A DNA stretch of 64,000 nt from the NCBI RefSeq assembly GCF_041431135.1, contig NZ_CP107799.1, positions 5,456,001 to 5,520,000 of the forward strand, given 5' to 3'. The notes below the pieces were generated by a model. The model was not told the DNA's origin. It saw nothing but the letters and a program-made list of their open reading frames with translations, and ran no database searches. Below are positions 36,836 through 44,858 of this stretch, in pieces; position 1 is the first letter of the stretch, and each line of letters opens with the position of its first letter. Source of the stretch: Streptomyces sp. NBC_00554 (GTDB lineage: Bacteria; Actinomycetota; Actinomycetes; Streptomycetales; Streptomycetaceae). The translations under genes and the position numbers were made by a program.

Positions 36836-37483
36836 ATGAGTCGAGTTTCGCGCGCCGCCCGGTCGTACATCGGCCGTGCCCCGGGAACGTACATCTGGCT
36901 GGCGATCCTCTTCATCACGACCGTGGCGATGCACCACATGTCGCCGGAGTTCGAGGAGGAGTTCCTGCGGCAGCGGTCCACCAACATCCATGAGCTGTCG
37001 AGCAATCCGGTGCGGGTGCTCTTCTCCAGTGCGATGTGGATCGACGGCGGGCATTGGCTGCCGTACGCCGTTCTGTACACCGTGTTCCACGCGCAGGCGG
37101 AGCACTGGCTGGGTACCGCGCGGTGGCTGGTGGTCTGTGTGGCCGCGCATGTGCTGGCGACGTTGATCAGTGAGGGGGCGCTGCTGCTTGCGATCCGGCA
37201 CGGGGTGGCGCCGCATTCGGCGGTCAACACCCTGGACATCGGGGTGAGTTACGCGCTGGCGGGGGTGATCGCGGTGCTGACGTACCGGATCGCGGCGCCC
37301 TGGAGGTACCCGTACGTGGCGGTGGTGCTGGTTGTGTACGGGGTGCCGCTGGTGACCGGCCGTACCTTCACCGATCTCGGGCATTTCACCTCGGTGCTGA
37401 TCGGTCTGGGCTGTTATCCGCTGGTCAGGGGGCGCGGAAAAGCATGGAATCCGAAGGAGACAGTGGCCGCCCTCAGGGGTTAG
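36836..37483 (+). CDS. Rhomboid-like membrane protein, probably non-catalytic
   Basis: The 215-residue protein has about six membrane helices and the rhomboid-type GHWLPYAVLYTVFHAQAEHWLG segment in shortened form. The Ser of the rhomboid GxSG motif is not apparent, so it may be an inactive relative. GACAAT lies 7-12 bases before the ATG at 36836, the place of a -10 box for a leaderless transcript. It is followed closely by an FAD oxidoreductase gene. Confidence 0.8.
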   Translation: MSRVSRAARSYIGRAPGTYIWLAILFITTVAMHHMSPEFEEEFLRQRSTNIHELSSNPVRVLFSSAMWIDGGHWLPYAVLYTVFHAQAEHWLGTARWLVVCVAAHVLATLISEGALLLAIRHGVAPHSAVNTLDIGVSYALAGVIAVLTYRIAAPWRYPYVAVVLVVYGVPLVTGRTFTDLGHFTSVLIGLGCYPLVRGRGKAWNPKETVAALRG

Positions 37484-37492
37484 CGTCCCGCC

Positions 37493-38890
37493 ATGAGCAG
37501 CAGCACGGTCAACGGCGGCATCTCCTTCTGGTACGCGGACGACGGCTTCCCTGCGCCGCGTGAGCCCCTGCCCGGTGACGCCTCCGCGGACGTCGTCATC
37601 GTCGGCGGCGGCTACACGGGTCTGTGGACCGCGTACTACCTGAAGAAGGCGGCGCCCTTCCTGCGGATCACCGTCCTGGAGCAGAAGTTCTGCGGGTACG
37701 GGGCCTCGGGGCGCAACGGCGGCTGGCTGTACAACGGCATCGCGGGGCGGGACCGGTACGCGAAGCTGCACGGGCAGGAGGCGGCCGTACGCCTTCAGAA
37801 GGCCATGAACGAGACGGTCGACGAGGTGGTGCGGGTTGCCGTCGAGGAGGGCATCGAGGCGGATGTTCACCAGGGTGGTGTGCTCGAAGTGGCGTACACC
37901 CCGGCGCAGTTGGCGCGGTTGAAGGCGTTCCATGAGGACGAGTTGTCGTACGGGGAGAAGGACCGTGAGCTGTTCGGCGCGGTGGAGACCGCCGAGCGGA
38001 TCCGGGTCGCGGACGTGGTGGGGTCCACGTGGACGCCGCACGGGGCGCGGCTGCATCCCGTGAAGCTGGTGAAGGGGCTGGCCGCCGCGGTCGAGGCGTT
38101 GGGCGTGACGATTTATGAGCAGACGCCGGTCACGGAGATCCGGCCGAAGCATGCGGTGACTCCGTACGGCACGGTCCGGGCGCCGTACGTGCTGCGTTGC
38201 ACGGAGGGCTTCACGGCGTCCCTCAAGGGTCAGAAGCGGACCTGGCTGCCCATGAACTCGTCGATGATCGCGACGGAGCCGTTGACCGCGGAGCAGTGGG
38301 AGACCATCGGCTGGGAGGGGCGGGAGACCCTGGGCGACATGGCGCACGCGTACATGTACGCCCAGCGCACCGCTGACGGCCGGATCGCGCTCGGCGGTCG
38401 CGGATTCCCGTACCGCTTCGGGTCGCGCACCGACAACGACGGCCGTACGCAGCCGGCGACCGTCGAGGCACTGCGCGAGATCCTCGTCCGCTTCTTCCCG
38501 TCCCTTACCGGGGTGGGGGTGGAGTACGCCTGGTCGGGAGTGCTCGGTGTGCCGCGCGACTGGTGCGCGACGGTGACCCTGGACCGTTCTACGGGGCTCG
38601 GCTGGGCCGGCGGGTACGTCGGTTCCGGTGTCGCCACCACCAACCTCGCCGCCCGTACCCTGCGCGACCTCGTCCAGCAGGACTCCGGGCAGTCGGGCGC
38701 CACGGAGCTGACCGGGCTGCCCTGGGTCAACCACAAGGTGCGTAAGTGGGAGCCGGAGCCGTTCCGCTGGATCGGGGTGCACGGGATGTACGCCACCTAC
38801 CGCACGGCCGACCGGCGTGAACTGACCACGCACAGCGCGGAGTCGTCGCGGTTGGCGCGGGTGGCTGATCGGGTGGCGGGGCGGCACTGA
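37493..38890 (+). CDS. FAD-dependent amino-acid/amine oxidoreductase (DadA-like)
   Basis: The 465-residue flavoenzyme has the dinucleotide motif VVIVGGGYTGLWTAYYL near residue 30, the covalent-flavin-like region YGASGRNGGWLYNG, and C-terminal GLGWAGGYVGSGVATTNLA. It resembles gamma-glutamylputrescine or glycine/D-amino-acid oxidases; the substrate is uncertain. It starts 9 bp after the rhomboid-like gene, so the two are probably co-transcribed, and a polyamine-type acetyltransferase follows. Confidence 0.9.
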   Translation: MSSSTVNGGISFWYADDGFPAPREPLPGDASADVVIVGGGYTGLWTAYYLKKAAPFLRITVLEQKFCGYGASGRNGGWLYNGIAGRDRYAKLHGQEAAVRLQKAMNETVDEVVRVAVEEGIEADVHQGGVLEVAYTPAQLARLKAFHEDELSYGEKDRELFGAVETAERIRVADVVGSTWTPHGARLHPVKLVKGLAAAVEALGVTIYEQTPVTEIRPKHAVTPYGTVRAPYVLRCTEGFTASLKGQKRTWLPMNSSMIATEPLTAEQWETIGWEGRETLGDMAHAYMYAQRTADGRIALGGRGFPYRFGSRTDNDGRTQPATVEALREILVRFFPSLTGVGVEYAWSGVLGVPRDWCATVTLDRSTGLGWAGGYVGSGVATTNLAARTLRDLVQQDSGQSGATELTGLPWVNHKVRKWEPEPFRWIGVHGMYATYRTADRRELTTHSAESSRLARVADRVAGRH

Positions 38891-38954
38891 CCCCGTGCCC
38901 CGGGGGACTGAAACCCGTTGGGTCCGGCCCGCGCCCGTATGTGAAACTGCGGCC

Positions 38955-39431
38955 ATGATTCGCCCAGCCACCCCCGCCGATGTCCCCGTCATCCACGCCC
39001 TGGTGCGTGAACTCGCCGAGTACGAGAAGGCGCTGGAGGAGGCGCGGGCCTCTCAGGAGCAGTTGCGGGAGGCGCTGTTCGGGGAGCGGCCGGCCGCGTT
39101 CGCGCATGTCGCCGAGGATGCGTCGGGGGAGGTGGTCGGGTTCGCGCTGTGGTTCCTGAACTTCTCGACGTGGCGCGGGGTGCACGGGATCTACCTGGAG
39201 GACCTGTACGTACGGCCCGAGGCGCGCGGCGGTGGGCACGGGAAGGCGTTGCTGGCCGAGCTGGCGCGGATCTGTGTGGAGCGCGGGTACGAGCGGCTGG
39301 AGTGGTCGGTGCTGAACTGGAATCAGCCGTCCATCGAGTTCTACGAGGCGCTGGGCGCGCGGCCGCAGGACGAGTGGACGGTGTACCGGCTGACGGATGG
39401 CGCGCTCGCGACACTTGGTTCACGGGACTGA
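38955..39431 (+). CDS. GNAT acetyltransferase, spermidine/spermine N1-type
   Basis: The 158-residue protein has the diamine N-acetyltransferase pattern: an N-terminal MIRPATPADVPVIHALVREL, the middle YLEDLYVRPEARGGGHGKAL acetyl-CoA loop and NQPSIEFYEALGA at the end. With the amine oxidase upstream, a role in polyamine or amine handling is plausible but inferred. Its stop lies in the first unit of a tandem repeat. Confidence 0.88.
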   Translation: MIRPATPADVPVIHALVRELAEYEKALEEARASQEQLREALFGERPAAFAHVAEDASGEVVGFALWFLNFSTWRGVHGIYLEDLYVRPEARGGGHGKALLAELARICVERGYERLEWSVLNWNQPSIEFYEALGARPQDEWTVYRLTDGALATLGSRD

Positions 39432-39485
39432 CTGGGCTCCAAGGGACCGACTGGTTCAAGGGACTGACCGGTTCAAGGGACTGAC
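39416..39485. repeat. Four tandem repeats that contain two opposing stop codons
   Basis: Units of 17, 19, 17 and 17 bp (type tggttcaagggactgac) fill the gap between the convergent acetyltransferase and MFS genes. The acetyltransferase TGA falls in unit 1 and the MFS stop falls in unit 4. The expansion has probably lengthened or shortened the C-termini. Confidence 0.85.
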
Positions 39486-41095
39486 TCGGGGAGCGGGGCT
39501 GCCGTGGTCGCCGCGTACTTGGGGGCCTTCGCGGTGACCATGAGGCCCGCGATCAGGCCGGCCAGGAGCAGGACGGCGACGGCCCACCAGAGGGCGACGG
39601 TGTAGCCGTGGACGATGCCCTGGCGGGTGATCAGCTCCCGTTGGGCGGGGTCGGTCAGATGGGCGGCGATGTACGCCGTGCCGCTGGTGGTGGCGATGGT
39701 GTTCAGCAGCGCCGTACCGATCGAACCGCCCACCTGCTGCGAGGTGTTGACGGTCGCGGAGGTCACGCCCGCGTCCTGCGGGGCGACTCCGGCGGTGGCG
39801 GTGGCGAAGACCGGCATGAAGGTCAGGCCCATGCCGAGGCCGGTGAGGAGCAGGCCGGGCAGCAGGTGGGTCGCGTAGGCGGAGTCGACGGTGAGCTGGG
39901 TGAAGACCAGCATGCCGGAGGCGGCGATGATCATGCCGGGGACCATCAGGGTGCGGGGTGCCACGTGGTTCATCAGCCGGGCGGAGATCTGCGTCGAGCC
40001 GATGATGATCGCGGCGGTCATGGGGAGGAAGGCCAGGCCCGTCTTCACGGGGGAGTAGCCGAGGATGACCTGGAGGTAGTAGGTCATGAAGAGGAACATG
40101 CCGAACATGCCGATGACGGCGAGCCCCATCGTCAGGAAGCAGCCGGCGCGGTTGCGGTCCTTGACGATGTGCAGGGGGAGGAGCGGGCTCGGGGCCCTGG
40201 TCTGCCACCACACGAAGGTCGTGAGGAGTACGACGCCCGCCGCGAAGAGGCCCAGGACCAGTGAGTCCGTCCAGCCTCGCGGCTGGGCCTCGCTGAACCC
40301 GTAGACGATGGCGACCAGGCCGCCGCAGCCCATCAGCGCACCGGGTACGTCGAGACGCGCACCCTTGTTTCCCGGGCGGTCCTGCAGCAGCGCGAACGCG
40401 CCGAAGACCGCGATGACGGCGATGGGGACATTGACGTACAGGCACCAGCGCCAGTTCAGGTACTCGGTCAGTACGCCGCCGAGGATGAACCCGATCGCGG
40501 ATCCCGAGCCCGCCAGGGCGCCGTAGATCCCGAAGGCCTTTCCGCGCTCCTTCGGGTCGGTGAACGTGGTCGTGAGGAGGGACAGCGCGGAGGGGGCGAG
40601 TACGGCGGCGAAGACGCCCTGGAGCGCGCGGGCGGCGAAGAGCATGCCTGAGCCGGTGGCCGCGCCGCCGAGTGCGGAGGCGGCGGCGAAGCCGATGAGC
40701 CCGACGATGAAGGTGCGTTTGCGGCCGACGAGGTCGGCGATGCGGCCGCCGAGCAGGAGCAGCCCGCCGAAGGCCAGGGTGTACGCGGTGATGACCCACT
40801 GGCGGTTGCCGTCGGACATGTTCAGATCGCTCTGTGCGGAGGGGAGAGCGATGTTCACGATGGTCGCGTCGAGGACGACCATCAGCTGGGCGAGAGCGAT
40901 GATCACCAGGGCCCACCAGCGGCGGGGGTCGGCGCCCGCCGGGACGCCCGGTTCACCTGTCCGGGTGACGTTCACCCGGTCAGAAGACCATGAATCCGGG
41001 TGTATCGCATCTCCGGTCCGCTGGTCGCTGTCTCCGGTCTTGTGGCCCATGTCTCCGGTCTTGTGGTCGCTGTCTCCGGTCCTGTGGTGATTCAC
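39473..41095 (-). CDS. EmrB/QacA-type MFS exporter (DHA2, 14 TMS)
   Basis: From the GTG at 41095, which overlaps the oxidoreductase stop, the product is 540 residues; a GTG at 40975 would trim it to 500. The transporter begins RRWWALVIIALAQLMVVLDATIVNIALPSAQ, with motif A GGRIADLVGRKRTFI and fourteen helices. If the upstream start is used, a 7-residue repeat TGDSDHK/TGDMGHK/TGDSDQR forms a hydrophilic N-tail. Overlap with a SoxR-type-regulated oxidoreductase suggests export of redox-active compounds. Confidence 0.9.
   Translation of the reverse strand: MNHHRTGDSDHKTGDMGHKTGDSDQRTGDAIHPDSWSSDRVNVTRTGEPGVPAGADPRRWWALVIIALAQLMVVLDATIVNIALPSAQSDLNMSDGNRQWVITAYTLAFGGLLLLGGRIADLVGRKRTFIVGLIGFAAASALGGAATGSGMLFAARALQGVFAAVLAPSALSLLTTTFTDPKERGKAFGIYGALAGSGSAIGFILGGVLTEYLNWRWCLYVNVPIAVIAVFGAFALLQDRPGNKGARLDVPGALMGCGGLVAIVYGFSEAQPRGWTDSLVLGLFAAGVVLLTTFVWWQTRAPSPLLPLHIVKDRNRAGCFLTMGLAVIGMFGMFLFMTYYLQVILGYSPVKTGLAFLPMTAAIIIGSTQISARLMNHVAPRTLMVPGMIIAASGMLVFTQLTVDSAYATHLLPGLLLTGLGMGLTFMPVFATATAGVAPQDAGVTSATVNTSQQVGGSIGTALLNTIATTSGTAYIAAHLTDPAQRELITRQGIVHGYTVALWWAVAVLLLAGLIAGLMVTAKAPKYAATTAAPLPESVP
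41010..41082. repeat. 21-bp tandem repeat at the MFS 5' end
   Basis: tctccggtcttgtggtcgctg and two variants follow each other, with a partial fourth. The 21-bp period keeps frame and encodes TGD-x4 heptads if translated from 41095. The period is consistent with coding use. Confidence 0.85.
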
Positions 41096-42072
41096 GGCTC
41101 CAGCACCACCTTGCCGACCGTGGCCCGGTTCTCCAGGGCGCGGTGGGCGGCGGCCGCCTCGGCGAGCGGGAAGCGTGTCACGGCCGGGGTCAGCCGGCCC
41201 GCGGCGGCCTGGCTGAGGGAGCGGAGTTCCAGGGTCTGGACGGGGTTGGGGCCGCCCGCCCTCCGCATCATCTCGGGACCGAGGACCTCCTGGGAGACGC
41301 CCTCGACGAGCAGCGGGGTGCCGTTGTGCAGGCCCTCGGCGGACCAGCCGAAGACGAGGTGCGTGCCGCCGGGACCCAGGAGCGCGACGGACTTGCGGGC
41401 CGTGTCGCCGCCCACGCCGTCGAAGACGACGGTCGCCTCTCTGCCGCCGAGGAAGGCGCGGACCTTCTCCGGCCAGTCCGAGTCTTTGTAGTCGACGGCC
41501 AGGTCGGCGCCGTTCTTCTCCACCCGGGCCACCTTCTCCGGGCCGCCCGCGAGCCCGATCACGGTGGCACCCGCGTGTTTCGCGTACTGCACGAGCAGGG
41601 TGCCGATGCCGCCCGCGGCCGCCAGGATCACGGCCACGGAGTCGGGGCCGAGCTCGGCGAACTGGAGGATCCCCATCGTCGTACGCCCGGTGCCGATCAT
41701 CGCGACGGCCTGCGCGAAGTCCAGGTTGCCGGGGATCTCGTGGAGGCGGTCGACGTCGGTGACGGCGAGTTCGGCGTAACCGCCCGGGGCGAAGCCGAGG
41801 TGCGCGACCACGCGCTTGCCGAGCCAGAGTCCGGCGACACCCTCGCCGAGGGACTCGACGGTTCCGGCGACCTCGCGGCCGGGGATCGTGGGCAGGGCGG
41901 GCAGCTCGGGCAGCGGGCCCCGCAGGCCCTCCCGGATCGCGGTGTCGAGAAGGTGTACGCCCGCCGCGGCGACGGCGATACGGACCTGGCCCGGGCCCGG
42001 TCGAGGGTCCTCGGTCCTCTCGTACGAGAGGTTCTCGGCCGGGCCGAAGGCGTGCTGGCGGATGGCGTGCAT
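41092..42072 (-). CDS. Quinone oxidoreductase / zinc-binding dehydrogenase family reductase
   Basis: The 326-residue medium-chain reductase has the NADPH motif AAAGGIGTLLVQYAKHAGA and the QOR-type GREVAGTV start region; zinc-binding cysteines are lacking. GAGGAGCTCCC precedes its ATG at 42072. A SoxR-type promoter lies 29-59 bp upstream. In S. coelicolor a similar oxidoreductase is among the few SoxR targets, induced by redox-active pigments. It overlaps the following exporter gene by four bases, so they form an operon. Confidence 0.92.
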   Translation of the reverse strand: MHAIRQHAFGPAENLSYERTEDPRPGPGQVRIAVAAAGVHLLDTAIREGLRGPLPELPALPTIPGREVAGTVESLGEGVAGLWLGKRVVAHLGFAPGGYAELAVTDVDRLHEIPGNLDFAQAVAMIGTGRTTMGILQFAELGPDSVAVILAAAGGIGTLLVQYAKHAGATVIGLAGGPEKVARVEKNGADLAVDYKDSDWPEKVRAFLGGREATVVFDGVGGDTARKSVALLGPGGTHLVFGWSAEGLHNGTPLLVEGVSQEVLGPEMMRRAGGPNPVQTLELRSLSQAAAGRLTPAVTRFPLAEAAAAHRALENRATVGKVVLEP

Positions 42073-42100
42073 GGGAGCTCCTCGGAGTCGTCGTACAGCC

Positions 42101-42131
42101 AGCCTCCGACCTCAAGCATGCTTGAGGTCAA
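42101..42131 (-). promoter_or_regulatory. SoxR-type promoter with perfect palindromic box
   Basis: On the minus strand TTGACC (-35, 42131-42126) and GAGGCT (-10, 42106-42101) are 19 bp apart, the over-long spacing of MerR-family promoters. Between and overlapping the -35 is CCTCAAGCATGCTTGAGG (42127-42110), matching the SoxR consensus CCTCAAGN4CTTGAGG. It lies 29 bp above the ATG of the quinone oxidoreductase and covers the last five codons and stop of the upstream flavoprotein gene. Confidence 0.85.
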
Positions 42132-43275
42132 GGCGTTCCCGGATCCTGAGGGCCAGAGTCACGGCTTCGAGCGCGCTGTTGAAGGAGACCTCCGAGAGCA
42201 CGCCGGGGGCGGCGACCTGGTCGCCCGCGAGGTAGACGCCGTCGCCGCGGTCGATGGCCGGCCGGTCGCGCCAGCTCGTGCCGGGCAGGTCCACCGCGCC
42301 GGTACGCCCGTTCGCGGTGGCCTCGCTCCGCCAGGTCACGCGCTCGCGCCAGCCGTCGAAGGCGAGGTCGAGCAGGTGCTCGGCGCGGGCGATCCCGTCG
42401 GCCCGGGACTCGTGCGGGGCGATCGGGATCTGCCCCTGGACGAGCTGCTCCCCGGCCGGGGCGAGGGTGCGGTCCTGCGCGGTGAAGCGTTCGATCCAGC
42501 CCGGCGCGTCCAGGTCGGAGACGGCGAACGCGTCGCCGCGCCGGGTGCGGACGGCCACGTCGAGGAGCGCGGTACGACCGCTCGTCCAGGTCAGCGAGTC
42601 GTCCCTGAGGAGGCGGCGGGCGGATTCGAGGGAGGTGGCCACGATGACGGGGCCGTCCTGGGGCAGCGCGTCGACCCTCGACAGAGTCTCCATCCGGACA
42701 CCGAGATTCCAGGCGCGGGCCGCCATCCGGTCGATGACGGATGCCCAGCCGCCCCGCGGATAGTGCGCCTCCGGCGGCAACTTCGTGGCGCGGCGCAGGC
42801 GTTCCTGCACGAAGGCCGCGGAGAGGGAGCCGGGGTCGTGGTGGAAGAGGGCGACGGCGGAGTAGTGCGCCGCGGCCAAAGCGCCCTCCTCGCCCGCCTG
42901 TTCCGTCGCCCAGGTCATGAAGTCGACGTCCACGGGCGCCTGTCGGGACGTACGGCGCAGGAGCTTGAGCATCGCGAAGGGCGGGGTGCGGCGCAGGGCG
43001 CCCTTGTGGTGGAGCCTGAGGCGGGCCGCTTCCAGGGGCGGGATCGGGGCGAGCGGCCCGAGCAGGTTCCGCTGCCTGAGCCAGCTCCAGTGCGGGCCGC
43101 CGCTGTACAGGGCGTGCGGGCCTTCGTTGGTCTTGTAGGGGCCCTCGGCGGTGCGGGCCCGGCCGCCGAGCGTGTGGTGGGCCTCGTACACGGTGACCTT
43201 GGCGCCGGTCTCGGCGGCGGTGACAGCGGCGGTGAGTCCGGCGAAGCCGCCGCCGATGACGGTGATGTGGGGCAT
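42112..43275 (-). CDS. NAD(P)/FAD-dependent amine-oxidase-like flavoprotein
   Basis: The 387-residue protein starts with the Rossmann GG motif (ITVIGGGFAGLTAAVTA) and the GG doublet (YEAHHTLGGRART) of phytoene desaturase and amine oxidases. The C-terminal FAD site is GDGVYLAGDQVAAPGVLSEV. The substrate is unknown. It ends within the SoxR box; its last codons DLKHA-stop are the box itself. Transcription may read on into the reductase and exporter. Confidence 0.9.
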   Translation of the reverse strand: MPHITVIGGGFAGLTAAVTAAETGAKVTVYEAHHTLGGRARTAEGPYKTNEGPHALYSGGPHWSWLRQRNLLGPLAPIPPLEAARLRLHHKGALRRTPPFAMLKLLRRTSRQAPVDVDFMTWATEQAGEEGALAAAHYSAVALFHHDPGSLSAAFVQERLRRATKLPPEAHYPRGGWASVIDRMAARAWNLGVRMETLSRVDALPQDGPVIVATSLESARRLLRDDSLTWTSGRTALLDVAVRTRRGDAFAVSDLDAPGWIERFTAQDRTLAPAGEQLVQGQIPIAPHESRADGIARAEHLLDLAFDGWRERVTWRSEATANGRTGAVDLPGTSWRDRPAIDRGDGVYLAGDQVAAPGVLSEVSFNSALEAVTLALRIRERLDLKHA

Positions 43276-43418
43276 GGCTGGGGTCTCCCTCTGCTCCGGG
43301 TGCGCTGCCTCTCTTGTGTGTTGACTGATTGCGGGGGCCGGAATGTGACATGGGGAGGTGAACTGGCAGGTACTGGCAGGTCAGGGCTGTTGTCAGTGGT
43401 GGGGTGCACCATGGGGGC

Positions 43419-44099
43419 ATGGTGGGCAAAGCGGCGGGCGAGGCGAAGAAACCGGTCAAGGGGGCGCGGCGGCCGGAGCTGCGGCTGCCGCCCCTGGAGC
43501 CGTACGGCGGTGCCGGGCTGGAACCCGACGGGGATTACGACGGTCTCGAGTTCCGGGACGTGGACTTCGTCGGGCAGGACGGCGGGGGAGCGCGGTTCAT
43601 GGACTGCGCGCTGACGGGGTGCGCGTTCGACGAGACGCGGCTGCATCACGCGCGCTTCCTGGACTCGGTTCTGACGGGCATACGGGGTGTGGGCACCGAT
43701 CTCGCCGAGTCGACGCTGCGGGACGTCGAGCTGGTCGACGCGCGCCTGGGCGGGGTGCAGCTTCACGGCTCGGTCCTGGAGCGGGTGCTTGTGCGTGGCG
43801 GCAAGATCGACTATCTGAACTTGCGCAAGGCCCGCCTCAAGGACGTTGTGTTCCAGGGGTGCGTGCTGGTGGAGCCGGACTTTGGGGGTGCGCGGCTGGA
43901 GCGGGTCGAGTTTGTGGACTGTGTTCTGAAGGGGGCGGATCTGACGGGGGCGAGCCTGACGGATGTCGACCTGCGGGGGGCCGCCGAGTTCACGATCGCG
44001 CGGGGGGTGGATCGGCTGGCGGGGGCGGTCATCAGTGCGGGGCAACTGATTGATCTGGCGCCGGTGTTGGCGGCGGAGATGGGGGTGCGGGTGGAGTAG
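43419..44099 (+). CDS. Pentapeptide-repeat protein
   Basis: I use the ATG at 43419 (226 residues); a GTG at 43404 is possible. From about residue 45 the chain shows A(D/N)LxX-type five-residue coils (DFVGQ, CAFDE, ARFLD, ADLTG, VDLRG) that build a right-handed quadrilateral helix. Some such proteins shield DNA gyrase from quinolones or toxins, but most have unknown roles. A palindromic repeat follows the stop. Confidence 0.88.
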   Translation: MVGKAAGEAKKPVKGARRPELRLPPLEPYGGAGLEPDGDYDGLEFRDVDFVGQDGGGARFMDCALTGCAFDETRLHHARFLDSVLTGIRGVGTDLAESTLRDVELVDARLGGVQLHGSVLERVLVRGGKIDYLNLRKARLKDVVFQGCVLVEPDFGGARLERVEFVDCVLKGADLTGASLTDVDLRGAAEFTIARGVDRLAGAVISAGQLIDLAPVLAAEMGVRVE

Positions 44100-44107
44100 G
44101 GGGGTGG

Positions 44108-44305
44108 TTTTTCGCCCCCTCCGCCCCTACCCGTCCCTTGTCCCTGGGGCTCCGCCCCAGACCCCGCTCCTCAAACGCCGGAGGGGCTGGATTGTGCCGT
44201 TTTTAGCCCGTCCGGCGTTTGAGGACGAGCGCGTCAGCGCGATACGGGGGTCTGGGGGCGGAGCCCCCAGGTACGGGACGGGTAGGGGCGGAGGGGGCGA
44301 AAAAA
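44108..44305. repeat. Streptomyces intergenic palindromic repeat, copy 2
   Basis: It has the same blocks and orientation as copy 1 (24260-24458): TTTTCGCCCCCTCCGCC, CCTGGGGCTCCGCCCCAG, CTCAAACGCCGGAGGGGCTG, CAGCGCGATACGGGGGTCTG and GGCGGAGGGGGCGAAAA. Here it separates convergent genes and probably acts as a terminator as well. Confidence 0.92.
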
Positions 44306-44320
44306 CTCCCCGCCGTCACC

Positions 44321-44854
44321 TCACGGCACCCGAGGAAACCGAGCCTCCAGCGTCCACACCGCCGGATTCTCGCGAAGCCCTTCGTGAAGGTCGACGAGGT
44401 CGGCGATCAGGTCGTGCAGAAAGTCCCGCGCCTCACGCCGAAGCTCGGCGTGCGAGAAGGTGAGCGGCGCCTCTTCGACCCGCATCCAGTCGGCCTCGAC
44501 ATCCACCCACCCGAAGCGCCGCTCGAAGAGCATCCGGTCGGTCGACTCGGTGAAGTCCAGCTCCGCCCGCTGCGGCCGCGAGGCCCGGCTCCCCCGCGGA
44601 TCCCGGTCCAGCTGCTCCACGATGTCGCACAACGCCCACGCGAAGTCCAGCACCGGCACCCATCCCCAGGCTGTGGACAGCTCCCGGTCCGCCTTGGCAT
44701 CGGCGAGATAGACGTCCCCGCAGAACAGGTCGTGGCGCAGCGCGTGAACGTCCGCACGGCGGTAGTCGGTCTGCGGGGGGTCGGGGAAGCGGTTGGAGAG
44801 GGCGTAGCCGATGTCGAGCACGTAGGTGATGGTGTCACGTGCTCGTAGGATCAC
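44321..44854 (-). CDS. Conserved hypothetical protein of 177 residues
   Basis: The GTG at 44854 (VILRARDTITYVLDIGYAL) fixes the conserved start. The protein is acidic and soluble, rich in Trp, Asp and Arg (STAWGWVPVLDFAWALCDIV, then ERRFGWVDVEADW). I recognise it as a widespread Streptomyces family without function. The start is five bases from that of the divergent M1 lipoprotein, leaving no space for two separate promoters. Confidence 0.82.
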   Translation of the reverse strand: MILRARDTITYVLDIGYALSNRFPDPPQTDYRRADVHALRHDLFCGDVYLADAKADRELSTAWGWVPVLDFAWALCDIVEQLDRDPRGSRASRPQRAELDFTESTDRMLFERRFGWVDVEADWMRVEEAPLTFSHAELRREARDFLHDLIADLVDLHEGLRENPAVWTLEARFPRVP

Positions 44855-44858
44855 GGAC

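Noticed and set aside
35990..38992. A 1000-residue open frame on the minus strand antisense to several genes
   Set aside because: Only its last 280 codons (to 36832) encode the APH-like kinase; the rest runs opposite a well-supported FAD oxidase and rhomboid-like gene and is the usual GC-rich antisense artefact.
41010..41082. CRISPR-like array
   Set aside because: Copies are back to back with no unique spacers and in frame; other short arrays in the window are likewise simple tandem repeats.
40990..43614. An 874-residue plus-strand frame over the exporter, reductase and flavoprotein
   Set aside because: It is antisense to three genes with clear motifs and has no family features of its own.
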